A stretch of 39,122 bases of DNA from JAICMB01 sp035295125 (lineage in GTDB: Bacteria; Acidobacteriota; Terriglobia; Bryobacterales; Bryobacteraceae). The notes below the pieces were generated by a model. The model worked only from the letters and a program-made list of their open reading frames with translations. It searched no databases and was not told the DNA's origin. This document shows, piece after piece, positions 16,701 to 25,149 of this stretch (positions within the stretch are counted from its first letter, which is position 1; each line of letters opens with the position of its first letter). Location: positions 1-39,122 of the forward strand of contig DATGJP010000085.1 of the NCBI GenBank assembly GCA_035295125.1, read 5' to 3'. Made by a program: the position numbers and the translations under genes.

Positions 16701-19700
16701 CACGATTCCTCATCGCCGAGCTGCGCTGACAGCCGAATCTCCATCTGCGCTTCGGTCATCGGAGCCTCGCACTCGACAGCCAAGGTGGGGCAGGCGATTT
16801 CGACTTCCCGCTTGCTCTTAGACGGCAGGAATCCACCCTCCGCCATCTCGGCAATACTGTCGCGGAACGCCCGCACAACATGGTCCAGATCCGCATCCGT
16901 GTGGGCCGTAGTCAGGAAGCACGGGAAGCCCTCCTGGATATGCACGCCGCGGTCGCGCAGATGGTAATAGAGCAAGCTGGCGAAACGTTGATCCGCCGGG
17001 AATCCAAAGTAGAAGATCGATCGGAAATTCTCAATCCGAGCCGGAACCGAACCTTCCTCAAAAAGCTCGTTGAGCGTTTTCACGAGCCGGCCCGTCTTCG
17101 CGCTCAGTTCTTCCTGAAGCTGCGGCCCCGCGGCCTTGAGATGATTCAGCACGGACCATGTGGCGGCCATCGCGAGCGGATGACGAACGAACGTCCCGGC
17201 AAAGAACGTGACCCCGACTTCCGGGAACGAATCGTCGCCATACTGCCACATGCCGCCGTCCAGCGCGTCCATGAATTTCGCGCTTCCGGCCAGCACGCCA
17301 ACCGGCAGTCCGCCGCCGATCACTTTGCCGTAAGTGGCCATATCGGCCCGTATTCCAAACAGCGCCTGAACACCGCCGGGGTGCGTCCGGAAACCGGTCA
17401 CCACTTCGTCGAAAATCAGCGCGATGCCGTTTTCTTCTGTGATCTTGCGCAGTTCACGGAGGAACTCCACCGGCTGCTGATTCGGATGCCGGCTCTGGAC
17501 CGGCTCAACGAGCACCGCCGCCAGTTCACGGGCATTGGCGCGAATCGTGTCTAGCGAAGCAGCCGAAGCATACTCCAGAACCATCGCATTCGCGGCCGCT
17601 TCGTCGGTGATGCCGGGAGCGATCGGGCGGGACCGCTTCCCCGCCGCCTTCACTAAAACCTCATCGAACGTGCCGTGATAGTCGCCTGCGAAGTACGCGA
17701 TCCTTTTGCGGTTGGTGACCGTCCGCGCGATGCGCAGAGATGCCATCACGGCTTCGGAGCCGGTATTGCAGAAGGTAGCGCGCTGCATACCGGTCAGTTC
17801 GCAGATGAGTTCGGCAACCTGGCCCGCGTAAGGTGTCTGCGGCCCGATCTCGAAACCTTCGGCGAGCTGCTTTTCGACAGCCTCGCGCACGAATTCCGGC
17901 CGGTGTCCAAACATCGTGACGCCAAACCCGTTCAGCAGGTCGATGTACTCGTTCCCATCCACGTCCCAAAGCTTCGAACCCGAAGAGCGAACGATTGAGA
18001 TGGGATAAACCAGGTCCTTCCACTGCGCTCGGAAACCCGAAGCAACCCGGGGATCGGCGAGACGCGCGCGGTGTTCCTGCGTCAGCCGCTTCGACTCTTT
18101 CGTCCGCGCCGTGTAGCGCGTAATCAACCGCTGTAGATGTTGACTCTGCTGAGCGTTAAGCCCGCCGGTAGTGCCCTTCTGAACCGGCTTGTAAGGACCG
18201 AACGACTCGAACTTCTGTGCAGCCGGAGTGGGAGCGGGAGCTTGCTCGACCTTCGGGGCCACAACTGGAGTGCCTTTGAAAGCCTCCAACTGCCGCGCCG
18301 TCAATTCCGTAAAAGCCGCCAGCTGATCTTTCAGGAGGCGCTCCAAAGAGCTGGAGGAGGATGTTTCGACTGCCATTTCCACTTTCACCGGGGCCGGGGC
18401 CGGGGTGGGGCAAGCGGTTTCGCCTGCCCGCTCTTGCGGCAGAGTCGCATCCAGGTAACCCACTAACCGTCCCAAAGTCGACAGCTCATCCAACAACTGC
18501 GCAAACCGGACCTTGACGCTGTATTTGCTTTCCAGAGCCTGGGTGACCTGAGTGAGAAAGAGCGAATCGAATCCCATCTCCAGGAACGTAGTGTCGTTCC
18601 CGCAAGACTGCAGCTCCATGCCGGACAAATCCTCAAGCATCGCAACAACCTCTTTGCGCAGACGCTCGTCACGGCCGGCGTTATTCACAACTGGCATGAA
18701 TTGCTTCCTTTCTTCCTGTCCAACCCAGAAACGTTTTCCCTCAAACGGATAAGCAGGCAGCGAGACCCGCCGCCCATGAAAAACCTGTTTCCAATCGAGC
18801 TCAATCCCGCTGAGCCAAAGCCGTCCCGCCGCGCCAAGTAACGCCTCGTATTCGTTCCCCTGCCCCAGGCTCGCAACGCCGGTCACACCGTGCTGGCGAA
18901 CCAAGGTCGTGAGCGCCTGGCCGGGACCTGGCTCCAACACGCACCACTCACGCTCCTGCTGCAGCCGGCGAACCGCCGCCGAGAACTGCACCGTCTCGCG
19001 GCAGTGCCGCGACCAATACTCTGCGCTGGTGGCCTGTTCGGGTGTGATCCACTCGCCGGTCAGCGTCGAAACATACGGAATCGACGGAGGACGAAGCCGC
19101 ATTTGAGCAATGAGCGCCTTCAACGGCTCGACAATCGGTTCGACCATCTGCGAATGAAACGCATGCGACGTCCGCAGCTTTTTGCAGGCAACGCCGCGAG
19201 CGTTCAATGCCGATTCCAGAGCTTCAATCGCATCGGTCGGGCCGGCAACCACGCACAAAGCCGGGCTGTTCACCGCAGCGATCGACAGCTCCGACGTCAG
19301 ATACGGCCGAACATCCTGTTCCGGAAGCCGGACCGAAAGCATCGATCCGTGCGGAAGCTCCTGCATCATCCGCCCGCGCGCGGCAACCAGCTTCAGTGCA
19401 TCCCGCAAAGAAAACACACCGGCCAAAGTGGCGGCGACAAACTCGCCGACGCTGTGTCCGACCATGGCCTTCGGCTGAACGCCCCAACCCATCCACTGTT
19501 TCGCGAGCGCGTACTCAATCGTGAAGATCGCCGGTTGTGCCAGGGCCGTCTGGCTGAGTTCCTCAGCGCTGCCGTTCAAAGCCGTGTGAAGATCGAACCC
19601 AAGAATCTCCGAGCACTCATCGAAGCACTGCCGGAACACCGGAAGCGCCTCGTAGAGTTCCCGGCCCATGCCGGGATACTGCGCGCCCTGTCCCGGAAAC

Positions 19701-22700
19701 GCAAAAGCAACGTTCGCTTCTTTCCCGGCCTTCCCGGTGACGCCTGCCGCCGCATCGAACCCCTTCGAGCAAACAAACATCCGCCGATGCTCAAACCGCC
19801 GCCGCCCCGCCTCGAGCGTGTAAGCAACGTCTGCCGGACTCAACTCCGGATGCGCCGACAAATGTGCCGCCAGCCGGGTAGTCGCCGCATCGAGAGCATC
19901 AGCCGACCGAGCGGACAGCATCAGAAGTTCCGGTTTCGACAAAGAGGTAGGGCAGGCGGTTTCGCCCGTCCGCTCTTCCAAGACCACATGCGCATTGGTC
20001 CCACCAACACCAAACGAACTCACGCCCGCCCGCCGAGGCATGCCCTCAGGCTTCCACTCAGTGAGCGAAGCATTCACAAAGAACGGAGAATTCGCAAAAT
20101 CAATGCGAGGATTCGGCCTCTTGAAATGCAGCGTTGGAGGCAGCACCCCATGCTTGACTGAGAGAGCCGTCTTAATCAGGCCGGTTACGCCCGCCGCCGC
20201 ATCCAGATGCCCGACGTTGGTCTTCCCAGTCCCAATCGCACAAAACTGTTTCGCCGAAGTCCGCCCGCGAAACGCCTCGTTCAACGCGGCAATCTCGATC
20301 GGATCGCCCAGCGGAGTCGCGGTGCCGTGCGTCTCGATGTAGGTGATCGTCGCCGGATCGATCGCAGCCATCTCGTGGGCTTTGCGAATCGCCTTAGCCT
20401 GGCCCTCAACGCTCGGAGCGGTGAAGCCGACCTTCCCTGCCCCATCGTTATTAATGCCGTACCCCTTGATGACCGCGTAAATCGAGTCGCCGTCCCGGAC
20501 CGCATCAGCGAGCCGCTTCAGCAGCACCACCGCGCAACCGGAACCGAATACCGTGCCTTGCGCATCGGCGTCGAAAGCCCGGCAATGGCCATCGGCGGAT
20601 GCCAGTCCGCCTTCCTGGTACTGGTAGCCGCGCTTCTGCGGGAACGTGATGGAAACGCCGCCCGCCAGCGCCATATCGCAGTGACCCTGAAGCAGGCTGT
20701 CGCAGGCCTGGGTGACGGCCACCAGGGACGTCGAGCACGCGGTGCCCATCGTGATCGCGGGACCAGTCAGGTTCAGCTTGTACGAGACCCGGGTGGAGAG
20801 GAAATCCGGGCTCGTGCCGAGCATCGTCTGGTAGTTTCCGACCTGGTAGGAGCCGGTGTACTCCTCGATGAACTCGCGGCTGTTACAAACATGCCGCAGG
20901 AAATATGTATTGGGGCTGCATCCGGCGAAAACGCCGATCGCGCCGGAATAACGCGACGGATCGTAACCCGCGTCATCGAGCGCTTCAACCGTGCACTCCA
21001 GGAAAGCGCGGTGCTGCGGGTCCATGACCTCGGCTTCCTTCGGGAGAATGCCGAAGTAAGCCGCATCGAATTTATCGACCTCGTCCAGGATCGGCCGCGC
21101 CTTGATGGCGTTCGGTCCTTTGCCCGCCTCTAACTCGTAATCGCTGAAAAACGTAACGGACTCGATGCCGTTCTTGAGGTTTTCCCAGAACTCGGCAACG
21201 TTCCTAGCGCCCGGAAACCGTCCCGCCATCCCAATGATCGCGACCTCGTGCGACGCGGAGTTCAAGGTAGGGCAGGCGGTTTCGCCTGCACGTTCTGAAG
21301 AACCAAGGAAGGAGGCCAGCGACCGAATCGTCGGATACCGGAACAAATCCCCAACCGAAATTTCAACCTGCATCCGCGATGCCAGGTAGCCCTGCACCTG
21401 CAGCAACTGCAAAGAGCTGCCGCCCAACTCAAAAAACGCGGTGTCCTGATCCGGAGCCGCCGTTAGACCCAGAACCGACTGCCAGATCTCGGAAATCGCC
21501 CGCGCGGCATCCCGCTTCACCGAGCCCAAAGCCCGCCGGTCCACCTTGCCATTCGCGTTCAACGGCAGCGAATCCAGGACGACGAACTGCGAAGGAACCA
21601 TGTAAGCCGGAAGTTTGCCTTCGAGAAATGCCCGCAGCCCGGCCGGCCGGTACCCGTTCTTTGGCACCACGTAAGCTACCAGGCTCTTCTGTTCCGAACG
21701 TCCGTCCGTCGCGATGACGGCCGACTGACTGACATGGTCGTGCTGATTGAGCACCGCCTCGATTTCGGCCGGCTCAATCCGGAAGCCGCGCAGCTTGATC
21801 TGCTGGTCGGCGCGTCCCAGAAACTCGATGACTCCGTCCTCGCGCTGCCGGACCAGGTCGCCCGTGCGGTAGAACCGCTCGCCGTCCAGGTGCACAAATC
21901 GCTCGGCGGTCAGCGAAGGCTCGCCGAGGTACCCGCGCGCCACACCCAGCCCGCCGGCATACAACTCGCCGTCAACGATCCGGACGGTCGTGCCGGAAAT
22001 GGGCGTACCGATGGGCACCGGGGCGGCGGCCGGATGATCCACCGGCACCGTGTAGCAGCAAGTGAAGGTGGTGCCCTCGGTCGGCCCATAGCCGTTAATC
22101 AGACGGGCGCCTTTGGATTTGTCCAGAAATGCTCGCACGTGCGACGGGGAGAGAACGTCGCCACCTGCGAGCAATTGCCGGACCTCCGCCAGCGCCTCGA
22201 GCTGCTGGTCGACCATGGCATGGAACAACCCCGCCGTCAGCCACAGTGTCGTGATCTTGTAGCGCCGGATGGACTCCGCCAGTTCCTTGAGCGAAGCCAG
22301 ACCCGGAGGCGTGATCGCAAGCGTCGCGCCGTTCAGCAGCGCTCCCCAGATCTCAAACGTGGAGGCGTCGAAGGGCAGCGGCGCGTACTGCAGAAAAACC
22401 TGCTGGTCGTCGAGGGTAACGAAATTCGTGTTCTGAACCAGCCGAACAATCGACCTGTGCTCGACCATCACGCCCTTTGGGGTACCGGTAGAACCGGACG
22501 TGAACATGACATAGGCCAGGCTGTTTGCGTCCGCAAGGTTTTCGAGGTTCGCGATTGACGCTGACAGTCCGAAGGCTGCCTTACCGAGGACCGTGACCGG
22601 CTTAAGCTGATCGAGGAGTTTCTCGTACCGGGGGTCGTTCTCATCGAGCGGTGCGTAAGCGCCGCCCGCTTTCAGAATCCCCAGCAGGCCCGCAATCATT

Positions 22701-22903
22701 TCGGGCGAGCGCGGAACAGTGGTTCCTACGATGGAATCGCGTACCACGCCAAGCCCCCGCAGGTAATGCGCAATCTGGTTTGCGCGCTCGTTCAACTGCT
22801 GGTAAGTCCAGAACTGATCGCTGAAAACCAGGGCAGTTGCGTTGGGAGTCCGCGCAGCCTGCCGCTCGAAAATCTCGTGTGTACTAAGAGTTCGTGTCAG
22901 CAT
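13733..22903 (-). CDS. Hybrid NRPS-PKS megasynthase, A-T-KS-AT-ACP-AMT-C-A-T
   Basis: This encodes about 3056 residues from the ATG at 22903; an in-frame TTG at 22921 with AGGA nine bases upstream is an alternative start. Domains are A1 (1-~460; TSGSTGTPKG near 140; code read as D-A-F-W-L-G-G-T-F-K, Val-like), T1 (GGSSL near 490), KS (~550-975; Cys723, His859, His899), AT (~1060-1360; GHSVGE with Ser1151; HAFH as in malonyl-specific ATs), ACP (GFDSL near 1445), an amphipathic linker, a GSAM-type PLP aminotransferase (~1595-2005; Lys1860 in TYGKVIGGGLP), C (HHIVCDG 2168-2174), A2 (code D-I-L-Q-L-G-M-I-W-K, Gly-like) and T2 (GADS near 2995). There is no KR, DH, ER or MT. The middle resembles the KS-AT-ACP-AMT part of mycosubtilin/iturin and microginin synthases. 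Predicted intermediate: valine extended by malonate, aminated at the beta-keto carbon, then joined to glycine. Hairpin repeats are translated at 537-546, 977-986, 1491-1500, 2031-2040 and 2595-2610. Confidence 0.93.
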   Translation of the reverse strand: MLTRTLSTHEIFERQAARTPNATALVFSDQFWTYQQLNERANQIAHYLRGLGVVRDSIVGTTVPRSPEMIAGLLGILKAGGAYAPLDENDPRYEKLLDQLKPVTVLGKAAFGLSASIANLENLADANSLAYVMFTSGSTGTPKGVMVEHRSIVRLVQNTNFVTLDDQQVFLQYAPLPFDASTFEIWGALLNGATLAITPPGLASLKELAESIRRYKITTLWLTAGLFHAMVDQQLEALAEVRQLLAGGDVLSPSHVRAFLDKSKGARLINGYGPTEGTTFTCCYTVPVDHPAAAPVPIGTPISGTTVRIVDGELYAGGLGVARGYLGEPSLTAERFVHLDGERFYRTGDLVRQREDGVIEFLGRADQQIKLRGFRIEPAEIEAVLNQHDHVSQSAVIATDGRSEQKSLVAYVVPKNGYRPAGLRAFLEGKLPAYMVPSQFVVLDSLPLNANGKVDRRALGSVKRDAARAISEIWQSVLGLTAAPDQDTAFFELGGSSLQLLQVQGYLASRMQVEISVGDLFRYPTIRSLASFLGSSERAGETACPTLNSASHEVAIIGMAGRFPGARNVAEFWENLKNGIESVTFFSDYELEAGKGPNAIKARPILDEVDKFDAAYFGILPKEAEVMDPQHRAFLECTVEALDDAGYDPSRYSGAIGVFAGCSPNTYFLRHVCNSREFIEEYTGSYQVGNYQTMLGTSPDFLSTRVSYKLNLTGPAITMGTACSTSLVAVTQACDSLLQGHCDMALAGGVSITFPQKRGYQYQEGGLASADGHCRAFDADAQGTVFGSGCAVVLLKRLADAVRDGDSIYAVIKGYGINNDGAGKVGFTAPSVEGQAKAIRKAHEMAAIDPATITYIETHGTATPLGDPIEIAALNEAFRGRTSAKQFCAIGTGKTNVGHLDAAAGVTGLIKTALSVKHGVLPPTLHFKRPNPRIDFANSPFFVNASLTEWKPEGMPRRAGVSSFGVGGTNAHVVLEERTGETACPTSLSKPELLMLSARSADALDAATTRLAAHLSAHPELSPADVAYTLEAGRRRFEHRRMFVCSKGFDAAAGVTGKAGKEANVAFAFPGQGAQYPGMGRELYEALPVFRQCFDECSEILGFDLHTALNGSAEELSQTALAQPAIFTIEYALAKQWMGWGVQPKAMVGHSVGEFVAATLAGVFSLRDALKLVAARGRMMQELPHGSMLSVRLPEQDVRPYLTSELSIAAVNSPALCVVAGPTDAIEALESALNARGVACKKLRTSHAFHSQMVEPIVEPLKALIAQMRLRPPSIPYVSTLTGEWITPEQATSAEYWSRHCRETVQFSAAVRRLQQEREWCVLEPGPGQALTTLVRQHGVTGVASLGQGNEYEALLGAAGRLWLSGIELDWKQVFHGRRVSLPAYPFEGKRFWVGQEERKQFMPVVNNAGRDERLRKEVVAMLEDLSGMELQSCGNDTTFLEMGFDSLFLTQVTQALESKYSVKVRFAQLLDELSTLGRLVGYLDATLPQERAGETACPTPAPAPVKVEMAVETSSSSSLERLLKDQLAAFTELTARQLEAFKGTPVVAPKVEQAPAPTPAAQKFESFGPYKPVQKGTTGGLNAQQSQHLQRLITRYTARTKESKRLTQEHRARLADPRVASGFRAQWKDLVYPISIVRSSGSKLWDVDGNEYIDLLNGFGVTMFGHRPEFVREAVEKQLAEGFEIGPQTPYAGQVAELICELTGMQRATFCNTGSEAVMASLRIARTVTNRKRIAYFAGDYHGTFDEVLVKAAGKRSRPIAPGITDEAAANAMVLEYASAASLDTIRANARELAAVLVEPVQSRHPNQQPVEFLRELRKITEENGIALIFDEVVTGFRTHPGGVQALFGIRADMATYGKVIGGGLPVGVLAGSAKFMDALDGGMWQYGDDSFPEVGVTFFAGTFVRHPLAMAATWSVLNHLKAAGPQLQEELSAKTGRLVKTLNELFEEGSVPARIENFRSIFYFGFPADQRFASLLYYHLRDRGVHIQEGFPCFLTTAHTDADLDHVVRAFRDSIAEMAEGGFLPSKSKREVEIACPTLAVECEAPMTEAQMEIRLSAQLGDEESCSYNEGFTVRLQGRLNENALRESLQTVVDRHEALRATLTAAGDALRILPHVEIWIPLVDSTPEALKETEATTAFDLTNGPLIRAQLVRLGADDHVLFITAHHIVCDGWSTNVLLDELSKLYSANCQGRSCELPEPMRFSEYAEAQARQNVHGNVEAYWVSEYAEPAPPLELPLDRPRPALKSYQGSTYITKIDAESYQRIKKAGAKQGSTLFSTLLAGFQAVLARLTGQNDIVVGIPAAAQSLLAGETLVGHCVNFLPIRLKIAGDPKFSDLLAQSRRKLLDAYEHQTYTYGTLVRKLAIPRNPSRLPLIEVQFNLERVGARLNFQGLEATIDQNPKRFVNFDIFLNMVESTDGLAIYCDYNTDLFDETTIARWIGHFRTLLLGFADDASRTLSALPLLNANEQHKLLVAWNETAVEYPARCVHEVFEEQAALNPDKIAVRFGATRLSYSELNRRADRVAGWLVEQGLRAEGLVGISMEPSIEMLVAVLGVLKAGGAYVPLDPHFPAERLEFIRRDAGLSLVLTSVEELAGCKPAAGCKPALQDRAYVMYTSGSTGKPKGVEITHRALMNFLWSMKREPGILATDRLLAVTTLSFDIAGLEIFLPLISGAEVVIASREATRDGKQLMELMDGITMMQATPTTWKLLIEAGWKGDRNLKVLCGGEELTRELANELVPRAASVWNMYGPTETTIWSSTGRVTAGEGPVSIGRPIANTQLYVLDARRQPVPVGVPGELYIGGDGLARGYLNRPELTAERFSGNPRLYRTGDLVRYLPSGELICLGRLDNQVKVRGHRIELGEIEAALLAQPAVGDGAVIVREDLPGEKRLVAYIVPFGKTDAAELRLSLSQRLPDYMIPALFVEMKALPLTPNGKIDRRALAAMPAPSAAVKDTYVAPVTEQQKAMAAIWQEVLRVERIGLDDDLFALGADSIHLFQIAARAANEGLKVTPKQLLQNRTVASACAALERETNSAKPAIARVSRESFKIRRQF
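15081..15116. repeat. Twin hairpin repeat (family B) inside adenylation domain 2
   Basis: GCAGGTT-TGC-AACCTGC (15081-15097) and GGCGGGTT-TGC-AACCCGCC (15098-15116) are both perfect stems. They are translated as AGCKPAAGCKPA, about 8-23 residues before the A3 core motif of the second A domain. Confidence 0.88.
16784..16813. repeat. Hairpin repeat (family A), aminotransferase/condensation linker
   Basis: This degenerate copy is translated as KREVEIACPT (residues 2031-2040). The left half (GGTGGGGCAGGCG) matches the family while the right arm has decayed. It sits exactly between the AMT and C domains. Confidence 0.7.
18404..18433. repeat. Hairpin repeat (family A), ACP/aminotransferase linker
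   Basis: The copy has arms GGGCAAGCG and CGCCTGCCC around a GTTT loop, with one mismatch. It is translated as ERAGETACPT (residues 1491-1500) just after the ACP and followed by a Pro/Ala-rich stretch. Confidence 0.85.
19946..19975. repeat. Hairpin repeat (family A), KS/AT linker
   Basis: The core is GGCAGGCGGTTTCGCCCGTC. It is translated as ERTGETACPT (residues 977-986), directly after the NAHVVLE end of the ketosynthase and before the linker leading to the acyltransferase. Confidence 0.85.
21266..21295. repeat. Hairpin repeat (family A), T/KS linker
   Basis: The perfect hairpin GCAGGCG-GTTT-CGCCTGC (21272-21289) is translated as ERAGETACPT (residues 537-546), between the first carrier domain and the start of the ketosynthase (HEVAIIGM). 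Confidence 0.88.
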
Positions 22904-23007
22904 ATGGCTTAGCAGATCCAAATTAAGGCATCCTGCCCGGGCTTCAAATGGGCTTTGAGTCCCGAAGTAAGGGGGGTCTGAAGTCCCGTGGGATCGGGAC
23001 CCGGGTC
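22904..23007. other. Palindrome-rich junction between glycosyltransferase and NRPS-PKS genes
   Basis: This is the widest gap between the Wzc-like gene and the WbaP gene (104 bases). It contains the palindrome GCCCGGGC (22935-22942), an inverted repeat GTCCCG/CGGGAC (22983-22988 and 22995-23000) and a perfect 12-bp palindrome GGACCCGGGTCC (22997-23008) touching the glycosyltransferase stop. There is no T-run for a classical terminator. It may mark the seam where the assembly-line genes joined the polysaccharide operon. Confidence 0.55.
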
Positions 23008-24141
23008 CTATGGCTTAGTGCTAGTACTGAGCGCCAGGGCGGGTGCCTCGACGGTACGAGGCAGTACTGACCGATACAGGGCTGCGGTTTTGCTCAGCAT
23101 TGCGTCCACCGTGAACTCGGCGACAAACCGGTGCCTCGCCGCGCGGCCCATTTCCGCGCGCAAGCCGGCATCGGCGATGAGCTGTTCCAGCCGGGTGCGG
23201 AACGAGCCGACGCCTCCGGCAGGAATGAGGAAGCCGTTATATCCGTCTTTAACAGCCTCTTTGACCCCATTCACGTTCGAGGCAACCACCGGCAAACCGG
23301 CTCGCATCGCTTCGAGAATGCTGATCGGGAATCCCTCCCAGTTCGTGAAAAGGGCAAAGATGTGGGACGAAGCCAGGATTTCGGGTACATCAAGACGCTG
23401 GCCGAGGAACTGCACGCGATCCCCGATACCGGCTTCCGCGACCTGCCGTTCCACCGCGGCCCGCGTGGGACCCTCGCCAATCAACAGAAGCTCGAAAGGC
23501 TGCTGAATCGTGCGCACGGCTTCGACTAAAAGGTTCTGGGCTTTCTGCTCGCTGAACCGTGCCACCATTACGATCCGAGGTACAGTACCAGACCCGGGAC
23601 GCGCCCGTTGAATTGTGTCGGCAATCCCATTGTGGATCGTTGTGAACTTGCCGTCAGGAGCGATTTGCTTCCGGATGGCCAGTTCTTCGTTCGACCGCGA
23701 AACGGTGATGATGCGCGAGGCGCAGCGGGCTGCGAGCCGCTCGATGGGGATGCCGGCCAGCTTCCACTTCCACGAGGTTCCTTCGGCAAAGCACCAGGTG
23801 TGGGCCGTGAAAATCGACGGCACGCCGCAGATCCGGGCCGCGAGGCGGCCGATTGTCCCGGCCTTCGAGGTGTGCGTATGCACCAGGTCGGGCCGGGTGG
23901 TCCGGATCAGGCGCACACACTGGGACAAGGCACGGACGTCCTGCCAGGGACGCATCGGCTGGACGAGATCCGGCAGCACATGCCACCGGATGCCGTACTC
24001 GTCGGCCACGTCCGTCAGGTAACCGGTCTCGCCGGTCGCAAGCTCGACGTCAAATTCATCGCGCAATCCGCGCAGCAGGTCGGCGACATGGGTTTGGCCG
24101 CCGCCCAGTTCCGCGCGAGTAATGACTATGAGAGTCTTCAT
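23008..24141 (-). CDS. Family 4 glycosyltransferase (exopolysaccharide assembly)
   Basis: This encodes 377 residues. The N-terminal Rossmann fold begins TLIVITRAELGGGQTHVADL, where a Gly-rich loop follows the first strand as in GT4 enzymes. HTHTSKAGTIGRLAA is the typical acceptor-side segment. The C-terminal half has VARFSEQKAQNLLVEA, LIGEGPTRAAVE and the E-x7-E region (NWEGFPISILEAM), which binds the nucleotide-sugar donor. It is a cytoplasmic or membrane-associated enzyme that should add a sugar to the undecaprenyl-linked repeat unit. Nine bases separate it from the upstream glycosyltransferase gene. Donor and linkage cannot be inferred. Confidence 0.92.
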   Translation of the reverse strand: MKTLIVITRAELGGGQTHVADLLRGLRDEFDVELATGETGYLTDVADEYGIRWHVLPDLVQPMRPWQDVRALSQCVRLIRTTRPDLVHTHTSKAGTIGRLAARICGVPSIFTAHTWCFAEGTSWKWKLAGIPIERLAARCASRIITVSRSNEELAIRKQIAPDGKFTTIHNGIADTIQRARPGSGTVPRIVMVARFSEQKAQNLLVEAVRTIQQPFELLLIGEGPTRAAVERQVAEAGIGDRVQFLGQRLDVPEILASSHIFALFTNWEGFPISILEAMRAGLPVVASNVNGVKEAVKDGYNGFLIPAGGVGSFRTRLEQLIADAGLRAEMGRAARHRFVAEFTVDAMLSKTAALYRSVLPRTVEAPALALSTSTKP

Positions 24142-24150
24142 CGCAATCCT

Positions 24151-25149
24151 CTAAACAAAAGCCGACAGCACCGCGCGGGTCTCGGCGGCGGAACGGTCCC
24201 AGGTGTATTGGCGGGCACGCGCCAGCCCGGCGGAGCGCAAGCGGACGCGCAGTTCCGCGTCGTCCACGATGCGCCGGATGCCTTCCGCAATGGATTCCTC
24301 GCTCGCAGGGTCGACCAGGAGAGCCGCGTCGCCGACCACCTCGGGTAACGAGGTGGTGTCCGATGTGACCACGGGCGTACCACAGGCCATCGCTTCGAGC
24401 GGCGGCAGGCCGAAGCCTTCATACAGAGAGGGATAGATCAGGGCCAGCGCGCCGGCGTAGAGCGTGGGAAGCTGTTCGTCACTGACGTAGCCGGTAAAAC
24501 GAACGCGCGGCGGCAACTCCGTCAGACCGGCGTCCTGGAACACAGCCGATGCTCCCTTGCCACCAACCAGGACCAGTTCGATTTCGGAAGGAACCCGCGG
24601 CAGGACCTGCTTCCAGGCGCGCAGCAGACACGGCAGATTCTTACGCGGTTCCAGGGAACAGACCGACAGCAGGTACGGCCCTTCAGGCTGCGGCTGCGGG
24701 ACGAACTGCGAGCCGATCCCGTTTGGCACAACCGTGATCTTGGAAGCGGCGACTCCGAAGCGCTCCATGATGCGGTGCTTGGTAAACTCGGAGATCGCGA
24801 TGACGTGCTGCACGCGATGCACGAGTTTCGGCAGCAGCCACTGGTACCAGGCGGCAAAGCGCGGGCTGAACCACTCGGGTCGGTCCACCGGGATGATGTC
24901 GTGGATCGTGCAGACCTGGTGACCGACGGCCAGCGGTCCGGTATTGTTCGGGCTCCAAAGCAGGCGGCCGCGTGAGGCGGTCGGCAAGTAGAACTGTTCC
25001 CAGAGATGTCCTTCCGCGCCCCGGAGCGGACGGCCCGGTTTTAAAACGTCCAGGCATGCGGCCAAGCGGTCGGCCATCTCGATCCCGTAACGTTGCATGC
25101 CGGTCGGCCGGTGCGAATAGAAGCGCGCGTTCAGGGCGATGGCTGCCAT
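24151..25149 (-). CDS. Family 4 glycosyltransferase, mannosyltransferase-like
   Basis: This encodes 332 residues from the ATG at 25149, preceded by AAAGG. The start MAAIALNARFYSHRPTGMQR matches the usual N-terminus of this GT4 subgroup; the longer frame from 25215 runs into the preceding gene. Visible features are WSPNNTGPL, TIHDIIPVDRPEWFS, VIAISEFTKHRI, VPNGI, VCSLEPRKNL and the donor-binding YPSLYEGFGLPPLEAMACGTPVV. The resemblance is to WbdA/WbaZ-type enzymes that build O-antigen and capsule units. It overlaps the polymerase-like gene by 19 bases, so the two are translated together. Confidence 0.92.
   Translation of the reverse strand: MAAIALNARFYSHRPTGMQRYGIEMADRLAACLDVLKPGRPLRGAEGHLWEQFYLPTASRGRLLWSPNNTGPLAVGHQVCTIHDIIPVDRPEWFSPRFAAWYQWLLPKLVHRVQHVIAISEFTKHRIMERFGVAASKITVVPNGIGSQFVPQPQPEGPYLLSVCSLEPRKNLPCLLRAWKQVLPRVPSEIELVLVGGKGASAVFQDAGLTELPPRVRFTGYVSDEQLPTLYAGALALIYPSLYEGFGLPPLEAMACGTPVVTSDTTSLPEVVGDAALLVDPASEESIAEGIRRIVDDAELRVRLRSAGLARARQYTWDRSAAETRAVLSAFV

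Noticed and set aside
18890..20161. Plus-strand open frame (423 codons)
   Set aside because: It is antisense to the AT/KS region of the megasynthase, with no motif or start signal.
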